A DNA stretch of 7,390 nucleotides from an uncultured Phycisphaerales bacterium (GTDB taxonomy: Bacteria > Planctomycetota > Phycisphaerae > Sedimentisphaerales > Anaerobacaceae), in assembly GCA_937868145.1 (NCBI GenBank), contig CALMMH010000985.1:1-7390 (forward strand), written 5' to 3'. Shown here in pieces: positions 1 through 6,210 of this stretch (its first letter is position 1; each line of letters starts with the position of its first letter). The notes beneath the pieces were generated by a model. That model saw nothing but the letters and a program-made list of their open reading frames with translations, did no database searches and was not told where the DNA came from. A program made the translations under genes and the position numbers.

Positions 1-414
1 AACATCGAGACCGCGCACGCCATCCTGGCCGGCCTGGATCCGTCGGATGAGATGGGATTCGCTCTGGCCTACAAGAAGCTCTACACGGTCCACCTGAACG
101 ATCAGAACGGCCTGAAGTTCGATCAGGACAAGAGCTTCGGATCGGTGGACCTCCGCCGGGCGTTCAATCAGGTCCGCGTCCTCGACAGATACAACTACGG
201 CACCAAGGGCGAGTTCGTCGGACTCGACGTCAAAGCCATGCGGACGCAGAAGGTCGAGACCTCGACGAAGCATCTGAGCAACAGCCGGGAGGTCTTCCTG
301 AATCTCGTGGACCTCGTCCGCAGCCTGGACGAAGGCCGGGTCGAGCAATTGATCGCCGACCGCGATTACGAAGAACTGGATCTGCTCATCATCAACCATC
401 TGATGGGCCGGTGA
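1..414 (+). CDS. Xylose-isomerase-family sugar isomerase, C-terminal part (5' end outside window)
   Basis: The frame is open from the first base, giving 137 residues of the C-terminal half of a TIM-barrel aldose-ketose isomerase. Seen: NIETAH at residues 1-6 matches the metal-binding E..H pair (Glu217/His220 in Streptomyces-type enzymes), KFDQD at 39-43 supplies the second-metal aspartates (255/257), and GLDVK at 74-78 supplies the Asp287 equivalent. The spacing from E3 to D43 matches the family exactly. At the Asp245 position the protein has His31 (TVHLNDQ, where the family has a DLN motif). Known: xylose isomerases interconvert aldoses and ketoses with two divalent metals in the cytoplasm. 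Inference: a sugar isomerase, but the changed ligand argues against assuming xylose. An intrinsic terminator follows 14 nt after the stop, so this gene probably ends its own transcript. Family assignment is firm; substrate is unknown. Confidence 0.85.
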   Translation, partial: NIETAHAILAGLDPSDEMGFALAYKKLYTVHLNDQNGLKFDQDKSFGSVDLRRAFNQVRVLDRYNYGTKGEFVGLDVKAMRTQKVETSTKHLSNSREVFLNLVDLVRSLDEGRVEQLIADRDYEELDLLIINHLMGR

Positions 415-428
415 CAATAGACGGAGAG

Positions 429-464
429 CCACGCCGCTGTGCGAGATCATCGCGGCGTGGTTTT
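429..464 (+). terminator. Intrinsic terminator after the isomerase-like gene
   Basis: A perfect 9-bp GC-rich stem (CCACGCCGC at 429-437, GCGGCGTGG at 452-460) encloses a 14-nt loop and is followed directly by TTTT (461-464). It begins 14 nt after the TGA of the isomerase-like gene. This is the expected form and place for Rho-independent termination on the plus strand. It separates that gene from the operon starting at 582, unless it is read through. Confidence 0.8.
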
Positions 465-467
465 CCC

Positions 468-542
468 TGTCATTCCCGCGCGGGCGGGAGTCCATTGCGT
501 TCGTGAGAGAGTGGATTTCTGCTTTCGCAGGGATGGCAGACA
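468..542. repeat. Imperfect palindromic intergenic repeat (CATTCCCGC type)
   Basis: The left arm (468-494, starting TGTCATTCCCGC and ending GAGTCCA) is imperfectly complementary to the right arm (512-542, starting TGGATTTCTGC and ending GGCAGACA). A loop of about 17 nt lies between them. From memory, palindromes with CATTCCCGC...GCGGGAATG arms are widespread dispersed repeats in many high-GC and environmental bacteria. The arms here have diverged, suggesting an old copy. It occupies most of the spacer before the deacetylase gene and lies where the operon promoter would be expected. I could not identify convincing -35/-10 boxes in this spacer. Confidence 0.6.
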
Positions 543-581
543 AGTGCATCCGTGTGGATCACAGAAGGACAGTAGGCACAC

Positions 582-1364
582 ATGCTCAGAAGTGAAAAGA
601 CCGTTCTTTGTCTCGAAGCCCATCCGGACGACGCGGAGTTCCTCTGCGCCGGCACGCTGGCGTTGCTGCGTCAGCGAGGCTGGAAGGTGCACATCGCCTC
701 CGTCACGCCCGGCGACTGCGGGACCGTGCAGTATACCCGTGAGGAGATCAGCCGCATCCGCAAGTCGGAGGCCGCCAAGGCCGCTGCAATGCTCGACGGC
801 GGCTATCACTGCCTCGAAGCCGACGACGCGTTCATCATGTACGACCGTCCGACGCTGACCAAGGCCATCGCGGTGGTTCGCAAGGTCCGGCCGACGATCG
901 TCCTGACCCTGAGCCCGACGGATTACATGGTCGATCACGAGACGGCCAGCCGGCTCACCCAGAGCGCCTGCTTCTGCTGCGGCGTCATCAACGTCGAAAC
1001 CCCGGGCGCCGAGGGGTTCGAGCCCGTTCCGCACCTGTATTACGCCGACCCCATGGAGGGCAAGGACATCCTCGGACGGGAGATCCGTCCCAGCATGGTC
1101 GTCGACATCACCAGCACTATCGACATCAAGGAAAAGATGCTTTGCTGCCATCAGAGCCAGCGGGACTGGCTGCTCAAGCATCACGGCATGGACGAGTACG
1201 TGGCTATCATGCAGGGCTTCTCGGCCAACCGCGGCCAGCTCGCGGGCGTCCCGTTCGGCGAGGGATTCCGCCAGCACCTCGGCCACGCGTTCCCACAGGA
1301 CAACATCCTCCAAAAAGAGCTTGGCGACCTGGTCCATACAGTAGCATGGGCATCTTGCCCATGA
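582..1364 (+). CDS. LmbE/PIG-L family zinc-dependent N-deacetylase
   Basis: This 260-residue protein has the family's diagnostic AHPDDAE motif at residues 13-19, with His14 and Asp17 as zinc ligands and Asp16 as likely general base. The third zinc ligand is probably His119 in DYMVDHE. The N-terminal strand VLCLEAHPDD and the segment GWKVHIASVTPGDCGT fit the Rossmann-like fold. Length is normal for the family, and there is no signal peptide, so it is cytoplasmic. Known: relatives de-N-acetylate GlcNAc-type sugars (GlcNAc-PI, GlcNAc-Ins in mycothiol synthesis, GlcNAc-malate in bacillithiol synthesis). Inference: with a NagB-like gene next, it may deacetylate an N-acetylamino sugar intermediate. 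It is the first gene of the operon, with weak Shine-Dalgarno candidates AGAAGG (563-568) and AGTAGG (571-576). Oddity: its final residues (roughly AWASCP) and stop codon lie inside a repeat element, so the native C-terminus may have been altered. Confidence 0.9.
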   Translation: MLRSEKTVLCLEAHPDDAEFLCAGTLALLRQRGWKVHIASVTPGDCGTVQYTREEISRIRKSEAAKAAAMLDGGYHCLEADDAFIMYDRPTLTKAIAVVRKVRPTIVLTLSPTDYMVDHETASRLTQSACFCCGVINVETPGAEGFEPVPHLYYADPMEGKDILGREIRPSMVVDITSTIDIKEKMLCCHQSQRDWLLKHHGMDEYVAIMQGFSANRGQLAGVPFGEGFRQHLGHAFPQDNILQKELGDLVHTVAWASCP

Positions 1365-1419
1365 ATCATCGGCAGGATGCCGATGGCACGGAGAATCACG
1401 GGCAAGATGCCCGTGCTAC
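1341..1419. repeat. Triple-hairpin palindromic repeat element (79 bp)
   Basis: The element is bounded by GTAG (1341-1344) and CTAC (1416-1419) and holds three successive hairpins, each a perfect 8-bp stem with a 3-nt loop. They are CATGGGCA/TGCCCATG (1345-1363, loop TCT), CATCGGCA/TGCCGATG (1367-1385, loop GGA) and CACGGGCA/TGCCCGTG (1397-1415, loop AGA). The two outer hairpins are also near-complementary to each other, so the whole element can fold as one long palindrome. It resembles REP-like elements. From memory, translated copies giving strings such as GILPM or HGQDARAT are frequent in planctomycete proteomes. It overlaps the end of the deacetylase gene, giving the TGA at 1362-1364, and ends 3 nt before the next Shine-Dalgarno. 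A role in transcript processing or in insulating the first gene from the rest is possible. Confidence 0.85.
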
Positions 1420-1422
1420 GTT

Positions 1423-1429
1423 GAAGGAG
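1423..1429 (+). promoter_or_regulatory. Shine-Dalgarno site that fixes the NagB-like start
   Basis: GAAGGAG ends 6 nt before the ATG at 1436. It directly abuts the alternative ATG at 1430, which is therefore too close to be used. An in-frame ATG at 1346 lies inside the repeat element and lacks such a site. Using 1346 or an earlier start would add repeat-derived residues to the protein. Confidence 0.8.
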
Positions 1430-1435
1430 ATGTAC

Positions 1436-2365
1436 ATGGGGAGAAAGACGAGCATTCTGGCGCCGCAGTGGTGGGACTACACGACGCTGGACGATGAAAT
1501 CCTCAACGACGCCGCAAGGCTGACCGCGGACGATCTGTCCGCGCTGAGCCGGGAAGGCTTCAAGGTCGTGTTCTACGACACGCTGGAGGATTTCTATCTC
1601 GCCGAAGCCCTGGAGTACATCACCGCCTGGAAACAGGCGACGCCGGACGCCCCTGCCGGCATCTGCGGCCCCATCGGGCCGACCGAGCAGCTCCCCCTGG
1701 TCGCCAGGCTCGTCAACGAGCTCGAACTCAACCTGCGGAACGCCCACTTCTGGGGCATGGACGAATGGTACCTGAACGGCCGCGAGGCTCCCGAGACCCA
1801 TCCGCTCTCGTTCGCCCGCGCGGACCGCGAACTCTGCTTCGACCGCATCCGGGCCGACCTGAAGATGCCCGAGGGCAATATGCACTTCCCCAAATCCGAC
1901 GTCTCGCAATACGTCAAGAGCTGGACCGGCGTCCGCTGCGTCGTCATGCAAGGCGGCCAGGGCGACATCAAGCACTGGGCGTTCAACGATCCTGTCCGCC
2001 GGGAGGGCAAGTACAAGGACCAGCCCCCCACGCCGCAGGAGTATCGGAAGCTCACCACCCGCGTAGTCGATCTGCATCCGGTGACGGTCCTGCAGAACGC
2101 CCGCACCAGCGGCGGCGGCGTGGTCACCGGCGTCCCCACCCAGGCCATCTCGGTCGGACCGGTCGAGACGTGGAAGGCCGAGAAGGTGTCCATCTGGCAG
2201 GCGGGCACGCATGACAATCCGTTCGGCATGCGGTTGACCACGCTGATGATCGGCAAGAAGGTCCCCGACAGCGCCGTGCCGATGTCGCTGCTGGCGGACC
2301 ATCCGAACGTGCAGTTCAATTTCTATCGCCCGGCAATCGGCACATGTGAAGCCGAGATGCATTGA
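1436..2365 (+). CDS. NagB-like (glucosamine-6-phosphate deaminase/isomerase superfamily) protein
   Basis: The 309-residue protein is longer than E. coli NagB (266), mainly through about 70 extra N-terminal residues or insertions. Seen: FWGMDEWYLNG (105-115) matches NagB FNMDEY, with Asp109 at the catalytic Asp72 position. THPLSFARADRELCFDRI matches the HP.SYYSFM..NFFDH region. GGQGDIKHWAFNDP (173-186) matches GVGNDGHIAFNEP, and PTQAISVG (234-241) matches PKYALTVG. His180 aligns with catalytic His143, but the Asp141 position is Ile178 and Glu148 becomes Asp185. Known: NagB converts GlcN-6-P to Fru-6-P and ammonia through ring opening and isomerisation. Inference: a divergent subgroup with another amino-sugar or sugar phosphate as substrate, or altered chemistry. 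The adjacent deacetylase supports an amino-sugar role. I recall proteins in Bacteroidetes that fuse NagB-like and LmbE domains, which would strengthen the link. Confidence 0.82.
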   Translation: MGRKTSILAPQWWDYTTLDDEILNDAARLTADDLSALSREGFKVVFYDTLEDFYLAEALEYITAWKQATPDAPAGICGPIGPTEQLPLVARLVNELELNLRNAHFWGMDEWYLNGREAPETHPLSFARADRELCFDRIRADLKMPEGNMHFPKSDVSQYVKSWTGVRCVVMQGGQGDIKHWAFNDPVRREGKYKDQPPTPQEYRKLTTRVVDLHPVTVLQNARTSGGGVVTGVPTQAISVGPVETWKAEKVSIWQAGTHDNPFGMRLTTLMIGKKVPDSAVPMSLLADHPNVQFNFYRPAIGTCEAEMH

Positions 2366-2384
2366 TTCCTTGGAGAGGTGACCG

Positions 2385-3590
2385 ATGGCTGTGGACATTT
2401 TGATTCTCAATACGGCGGTGGTGGACTTGCGGCGGCCGGACTTCGACTTCACGGATGCGCTCGTGGGCAAGGGGGGCCTGGCCAAGTGCAAAACCAAGGA
2501 CATGCCCGGCTACTCGCAGGAACAAATCAAGCAGTGGATCGACGAGGGTTTCGCCACCGCAGGCGGGCCCGGCAACACCGCCCCGCTGGTCGCCAGGACC
2601 GGCCTGAAGGTCGCCATCGGCGTCAACCTCGGAGCCGGCAAGTATGACGGCCTCGACGCCCAGGGCCGCTATTGGTACGACGCCATGGCCGCCAACGGGA
2701 TCGACATGTCCGCGACCCACATCCACCCGAGTCTCCCGACGGGCACCACCTTCATCCACAGCACCACCGGCGGCGACCGCGGCGGCATCGCCTATTTCCC
2801 GAACGCAAACCACGATTTTGATTTCGACGTCTTCCGAGCGGCGGTGGAGCGACTGAAGCCTCGGATCGTCTACTACATGTACTCGGGCCTCTCCGATCGC
2901 GGCGACGCCAACGGCGGCAACGACCTGGCGGACTTCATCCGATGGTGCCGCGAGCAGGGAGCGGTGACCATCGCGGACAGCCATACCCTGACCGGCGACC
3001 CGCACAGGCTCATCGCCGAAGGCAAGCCGGTGAAAGAGTACAAGCTCCTTTCGCCACTGCTGCCGGAACTGGACCTGTTCTTCACCTCGTCCGACGAGGC
3101 CAAGCTCATCGAGAACACGCTCGGCCGCAAGCCGGCACGGAATGACCTGGACGAGCACGCGTACAACATTCAATTTCTCGAATTCCTGACCAGGCGGTTC
3201 TGGCAGGACGACGACCGGACGAAGCTCTTCGGCGTCACCGTCAGCGACGGAGCCTACGAGAAGCACATCCTGCCGGACGGCCGGACGGAGTGCCCGGTCA
3301 AGGTGACCTCCCGCTTCATGGCGGGCGAGGTCGTCGATCTCGTCGGCGCCGGCGACTCCTTCCGCGCGGGGCTCATCACCTACGTCGCCAGCAATCTCGA
3401 TGCGTTTCGCAAGGGCAGAATGGACTTCCAGCAGGCGGTGCAGGCGGGCAACCTGTTCGCCTCGCTCTACATCAAGGCCCCGCTGGGCGACCGGTACGGC
3501 AACATCCGGCCTTACCCCAAAATGCTGCAAGTCCTCCGCACCCCCGGCGGCTTCGAGAGCATGGACGCGTTGCGGCGGGCATTGGACTGA
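2385..3590 (+). CDS. PfkB-family carbohydrate kinase
   Basis: The 401-residue protein is a ribokinase-type sugar kinase. Seen: an N-terminal strand VDILILNTAVVD, then GGPGNTA (61-67), the equivalent of the family's first signature (GG...N), which lines the sugar site. DLVGAGDSFRAG (318-329) is PfkB signature 2, with Asp324 as catalytic base and GAGD as anion hole. HSTTGGDRGG and FFTSSDEAKLI fit the central sheet and pre-ATP-site regions. It is about 90 residues longer than typical members, with extra sequence before GGPGN (20-58) and around 205-280. Known: PfkB kinases transfer ATP phosphate to sugars, sugar phosphates or nucleosides in the cytoplasm. The start ATG follows GGAGAGG (2372-2378), and the gene starts 19 nt after the NagB-like stop. 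Inference: it phosphorylates the free sugar or a ketose phosphate of this pathway. The substrate cannot be read from the sequence. Confidence 0.9.
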   Translation: MAVDILILNTAVVDLRRPDFDFTDALVGKGGLAKCKTKDMPGYSQEQIKQWIDEGFATAGGPGNTAPLVARTGLKVAIGVNLGAGKYDGLDAQGRYWYDAMAANGIDMSATHIHPSLPTGTTFIHSTTGGDRGGIAYFPNANHDFDFDVFRAAVERLKPRIVYYMYSGLSDRGDANGGNDLADFIRWCREQGAVTIADSHTLTGDPHRLIAEGKPVKEYKLLSPLLPELDLFFTSSDEAKLIENTLGRKPARNDLDEHAYNIQFLEFLTRRFWQDDDRTKLFGVTVSDGAYEKHILPDGRTECPVKVTSRFMAGEVVDLVGAGDSFRAGLITYVASNLDAFRKGRMDFQQAVQAGNLFASLYIKAPLGDRYGNIRPYPKMLQVLRTPGGFESMDALRRALD

Positions 3591-3600
3591 GATCTGCGAC

Positions 3601-3606
3601 AGGAGG
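3601..3606 (+). promoter_or_regulatory. Strong Shine-Dalgarno supporting a GTG start
   Basis: AGGAGG lies 8 nt before the GTG at 3615, in the 24-nt gap after the kinase gene. No in-frame ATG is nearby, so this near-perfect site decides the GTG start of the DUF4432 gene. Confidence 0.85.
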
Positions 3607-3614
3607 ATATCGAC

Positions 3615-4694
3615 GTGGCAACAAAGAAAGCAACACCCGCGTGGCAGGATAAGGTGATCAATCACACCCAAATCGGCGGGATTGAGACTTCGGTGCTCGA
3701 CAATGGGCCGGGACGAGGCACGCGGATCGCCTGGGTGAACACGGGCTCGGGCCTTCGATATCGAGTCGTGCTCGACCGCGGGCTGGATATCGTCGACGCC
3801 TTCCACAATCAGCACAGCTTGGCCTGGCTCAGCCACGGCGGCGTGACCGCCGTCCGGCCGGACGCCAACAAAGGCATCGAATGGCTCTGGACCTTCGCAG
3901 GCGGCCTGTTGACCACCTGCGGGCTCACCCATGCCGGCGGGCCCGAGAACGACCAGTTCGGCGAGCGAGGTCTCCACGGCCGGGCCAGCAATCTTGCGGC
4001 TCAACTGGAATCCATCAGCCAGCCCAACCTCGCAACAGGCCAGAAGGACATGAGCATCACCGCCGTGATGAAGGAATCGCGGGTCTTCGGGCCCAACCTG
4101 GAACTGCGGCGGACCATCTCCGGCACGCTTGGCGAGCCGACCATTCGCGTCCACGACGTCGTGACGAACGTCGGCAACTCCCGCACGCCGCACATGATCC
4201 TCTATCACATGAACTACGGCTGGCCGCTCGTGGACGAGGGCACGCGCATCGTCTGGAAAGGCGAATGCAAGTCCCGTGGTCTGGACATGGACAACGTGAT
4301 CTTCAACGAGAAGCACGACTTCCGCACCTGCCAGGGGCCGGTGGAGCACCATCGCGGCACGGGCGAGGCCTGCGGCTTCATCGACGTCGAGCCGGACAGC
4401 GACGGCCTCTGCACTGTCGGCCTATACAACGAAAAGCTCGGCTTGGCGGTGGCCACCCGATACAAGAAGAAGCAACTGCCCTCCCTGGCGAATTGGCAGC
4501 ACTGGGGGCCGGCCGGCGAGTACGTCACCGGCCTGGAGCCGGGCACGAATCCGCCGATCGGCCAGGGCAAGGCCCGCGAGCTCAAGCAGCTCATTCACCT
4601 CGACCCGGGCAAAAGCCGCACGTACGATCTGGAGATCAGCGTCCTGACCGAGGAGCAGGACATTCGTCGTTTTTTGAAGGTAGCAGGCCGGTAA
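3615..4694 (+). CDS. DUF4432 family, aldose 1-epimerase-like protein
   Basis: The 359-residue protein starts with GTG. Seen, in order: LDRGLDI (53-59), LAWLSHGG (69-76), FAGGLLTTCGL (94-104), GLHGR (119-123), a central beta-rich stretch with RTISG and HDVVTNVG, YHMNYGWPLVDEG (197-209), and near the C-terminus a GLEPGTNPP stretch. This motif set (DRGLDI, GGLLTTCGL, GLHGR) is characteristic of DUF4432, a branch of the galactose mutarotase beta-sandwich superfamily that I relate to YihR, the putative sulfoquinovose mutarotase. His121, His198 and acidic residues near 208 are candidate active-site residues. No signal peptide or membrane segment is present. Inference: it interconverts the anomers of the pathway sugar, or binds it. 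Enzymatic evidence for DUF4432 is thin, so substrate and activity stay open. Its stop is 1 nt before the next gene, implying translational coupling. Confidence 0.85.
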   Translation: MATKKATPAWQDKVINHTQIGGIETSVLDNGPGRGTRIAWVNTGSGLRYRVVLDRGLDIVDAFHNQHSLAWLSHGGVTAVRPDANKGIEWLWTFAGGLLTTCGLTHAGGPENDQFGERGLHGRASNLAAQLESISQPNLATGQKDMSITAVMKESRVFGPNLELRRTISGTLGEPTIRVHDVVTNVGNSRTPHMILYHMNYGWPLVDEGTRIVWKGECKSRGLDMDNVIFNEKHDFRTCQGPVEHHRGTGEACGFIDVEPDSDGLCTVGLYNEKLGLAVATRYKKKQLPSLANWQHWGPAGEYVTGLEPGTNPPIGQGKARELKQLIHLDPGKSRTYDLEISVLTEEQDIRRFLKVAGR

Positions 4695-4695
4695 C

Positions 4696-5964
4696 ATGGG
4701 CGATCACGTTTTTGTCGGGTTTGGGTTCGGGCCGATTCAGGCAGGTCTTTTCGCAAAAGAGGCATTCGAGAGCAACAACTTCCGGCGGATCGTCGTCGCC
4801 GAAATCGATCAGAGACTGGTGGACGCCGTGCGGGCGAATCACGGGACGTACTACGTCAACGTCGCCCGCAGAGACCGCGTCGAAACGGTGCAGATCGACA
4901 ACGTCGAATTGTTCAACCCCTCACGCGACGCCGAGATCCGCAAGGCCCTGGCCGAAGCCACGGAAATCACAACCTGCCTGCCGTCGGTGGGCTTCTATGA
5001 TTCCGACAAGCCCGGCACGGTTGCGGCCCTGATCGCCGAAACTCTGCGAGCCCACAAATCCGATGCAACGATCGTCTACGCCGCGGAGAACAACAACCAC
5101 GCGGCGGAATTCCTCCAGCAAGCCGTCGGCAAGCGACTTGGCGTCCCCCTGCCGGCACGAGTCCAATTCCTCAATACCGTAATCGGCAAGATGAGCCAGG
5201 TCGTGACGGACCCGGCGGAAATCGCCGAGCGGGGCCTGGCGCCGATCGCTCCGGGCATCGACCGCGCGTTTCTCGTCGAGGAGTTCAATCACATCCTCGT
5301 GAGCAAGACGACGATTTCGCATTTCACGCCGGGCATCGAGGTCTTCATCGAAAAGGACGATCTGCTTCCCTTCGAGGAGGCCAAACTCTACGGCCACAAC
5401 GCCATCCACGCCCTGCTCGGCTTCATCGGCACGCTCAAAGGCTACGCGAAGATGCCCGAACTCCATGCCGACGAGTCCCTGATGCGCGTGGCTCGCGAGG
5501 TATTCATCCGGGAATCGGGCGGCGCTCTGATCCGCAAATACGCTTCCCTGGGCGACAGCCTGTTCACCGAGGCTGGCTACCGAGACTACGCTGAGGATCT
5601 GCTGGTGCGAATCACGAACCCGCATCTGGCGGACAGCGTGGCCCGCGCCAGTCGCGACGTCGTTCGCAAGCTCGGCCTCAACGACCGCATCTTCGGCACC
5701 ATGTCCCTGGCCATCGAGCACGGAATCGAACCCAGCAACATGGCCATCGGCGCCATGGCGGGAGTCGCCCTGCTGCTGGCCAACGCCACCGAGTACGGCC
5801 TGCCTCGCGAACTCAACTCGCTGAACTGGCGGTCTCTCCACGCGGAAAGCCTCTCCCAATTGCTCACCTGGCTCTGGCAGGCCCCCATGTCGCCCGCCCT
5901 GCACAGACTCGTGAATTGCACCTGCGCCGCAGGCCGACCCCTGATCGATCTGCTGGCCCGGTAA
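4696..5964 (+). CDS. MtlD-like polyol-phosphate dehydrogenase (long-chain mannitol dehydrogenase family)
   Basis: The 422-residue protein has an N-terminal Rossmann motif VGFGFGPIQAG (7-17) and an acidic residue (Glu36) ending the second strand (VVAEID), which favours NAD over NADP. AAENNNHAAEFL (129-140) occupies the place of the ACEN motif of MtlD. The C-terminal domain resembles E. coli MtlD: EEAKLYGHNAIHALLG (227-242) aligns with ERKLFTLNTGHAITAYLG, keeping Lys230, Asn235 and His238 at family spacing. ESGGALIRKYA, ITNPHLADSVARASRDVVRKL and DRIFG match further conserved blocks. Known: MtlD oxidises mannitol-1-phosphate to fructose-6-phosphate. Inference: a polyol phosphate/ketose phosphate oxidoreductase for this pathway, with substrate uncertain. 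It is about 40 residues longer than E. coli MtlD. It is the last gene of the operon; translation probably couples to the upstream stop, since only a weak GAAGG (4676-4680) lies upstream. Confidence 0.85.
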   Translation: MGDHVFVGFGFGPIQAGLFAKEAFESNNFRRIVVAEIDQRLVDAVRANHGTYYVNVARRDRVETVQIDNVELFNPSRDAEIRKALAEATEITTCLPSVGFYDSDKPGTVAALIAETLRAHKSDATIVYAAENNNHAAEFLQQAVGKRLGVPLPARVQFLNTVIGKMSQVVTDPAEIAERGLAPIAPGIDRAFLVEEFNHILVSKTTISHFTPGIEVFIEKDDLLPFEEAKLYGHNAIHALLGFIGTLKGYAKMPELHADESLMRVAREVFIRESGGALIRKYASLGDSLFTEAGYRDYAEDLLVRITNPHLADSVARASRDVVRKLGLNDRIFGTMSLAIEHGIEPSNMAIGAMAGVALLLANATEYGLPRELNSLNWRSLHAESLSQLLTWLWQAPMSPALHRLVNCTCAAGRPLIDLLAR

Positions 5965-6129
5965 TCCCCAGCGACATCTCCGTATTCTATCTTTCTTGCT
6001 TTCGAGGCGTCTCTTTTTCACCGACCCGGTAATCCGATTCGAAATCAGCGGGTCCTCGGCGATCCGCGCATCATCCAAGCGGGCGATCCGTTCAGGGAGC
6101 GTCCGCGGAGGGCAAGAAAAAGAGAGAAG
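5965..6129. other. Spacer between the operon end and tRNA-His, no gene seen
   Basis: I see no coding region and no convincing plus-strand terminator here. There are pyrimidine-rich runs (around 5990-6018, including TTTTT at 6014-6018) without a strong hairpin before them. On the minus strand, the stretch just after the tRNA (6111-6130) reads as a T-rich tract, which could help end tRNA transcription, again without a hairpin. The 5' part is the convergent 3' untranslated region of the operon. Confidence 0.5.
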
Positions 6130-6205
6130 GGTGGAAGAGGGGATTCGAACCCCCGACCCTCAGAACCACAATCTGATGCTCTAACCAAACTGAGCTACTT
6201 CCACC
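6130..6205 (-). tRNA. tRNA-His (anticodon GTG)
   Basis: Read on the minus strand, a full cloverleaf forms: acceptor GTGGAAG/CTTCCAC, D-stem GCTC/GAGC, anticodon stem TCAGA/TCTGA around loop TTGTGGT (anticodon GTG, complement of 6167-6169), a 5-nt variable region, and a T-arm GGGGG-TTCGAAT-CCCCT. The extra G at position -1 (opposite 6205) and C73 (opposite 6130) form the G-1:C73 pair that histidyl-tRNA synthetase recognises, independently confirming the identity. The CCA tail is not encoded and must be added afterwards. The gene lies downstream of ppdK on the same strand, beyond that gene's terminator. I see no clear promoter, so it may rely on read-through or a promoter I cannot recognise. 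Confidence 0.97.
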
Positions 6206-6210
6206 ACGAA

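Noticed and set aside
495..523. Possible promoter TTGCGT with a weak -10 box upstream of the deacetylase gene
   Set aside because: The -10 match (TCTGCT) is poor and it lies inside the palindromic repeat, so it cannot be supported from sequence alone.
447..1337. A 296-codon minus-strand open frame
   Set aside because: It is the antisense shadow of the deacetylase gene and runs through the upstream palindrome. No domain is recognisable.
1142..1435. N-terminal extension of the NagB-like frame
   Set aside because: The frame is open through the deacetylase gene and the repeat, but the Shine-Dalgarno at 1423-1429 serves the ATG at 1436. The upstream residues are shadow and repeat sequence.
1181..2503. 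A 440-codon minus-strand open frame
   Set aside because: It is antisense to the NagB-like gene and the repeat element. Repeat-derived strings in its translation (GILPM, HGQDAHAT) show it is not a real protein.
2316..4352. A 678-codon open frame on the minus strand
   Set aside because: It lies antisense to the PfkB and DUF4432 genes, both of which carry clear family motifs. Its own translation has no recognisable motif. Long antisense frames are common in GC-rich coding DNA.
3881..5032. A 383-codon plus-strand open frame
   Set aside because: It is out of frame with both the DUF4432 and MtlD-like genes, crosses their junction, and shows Arg/Pro-rich shadow composition.
5957..6035. 11-bp direct repeat CCCGGTAATCC (5957-5967 and 6025-6035), considered as an attachment site or insertion footprint
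   Set aside because: It is short, one copy overlaps the stop codon of the MtlD-like gene, and the 57 bp between the copies hold nothing resembling an insertion. Chance is the simpler explanation.
4921..6078. A 385-codon minus-strand open frame
   Set aside because: It is antisense to the MtlD-like gene, which has strong homology motifs. Its composition is typical of a shadow frame.
5996..6184. A 62-codon plus-strand open frame ending in GIRTPDPQNHNLML
   Set aside because: Its C-terminus is the translated complement of tRNA-His, a familiar source of spurious proteins in databases.
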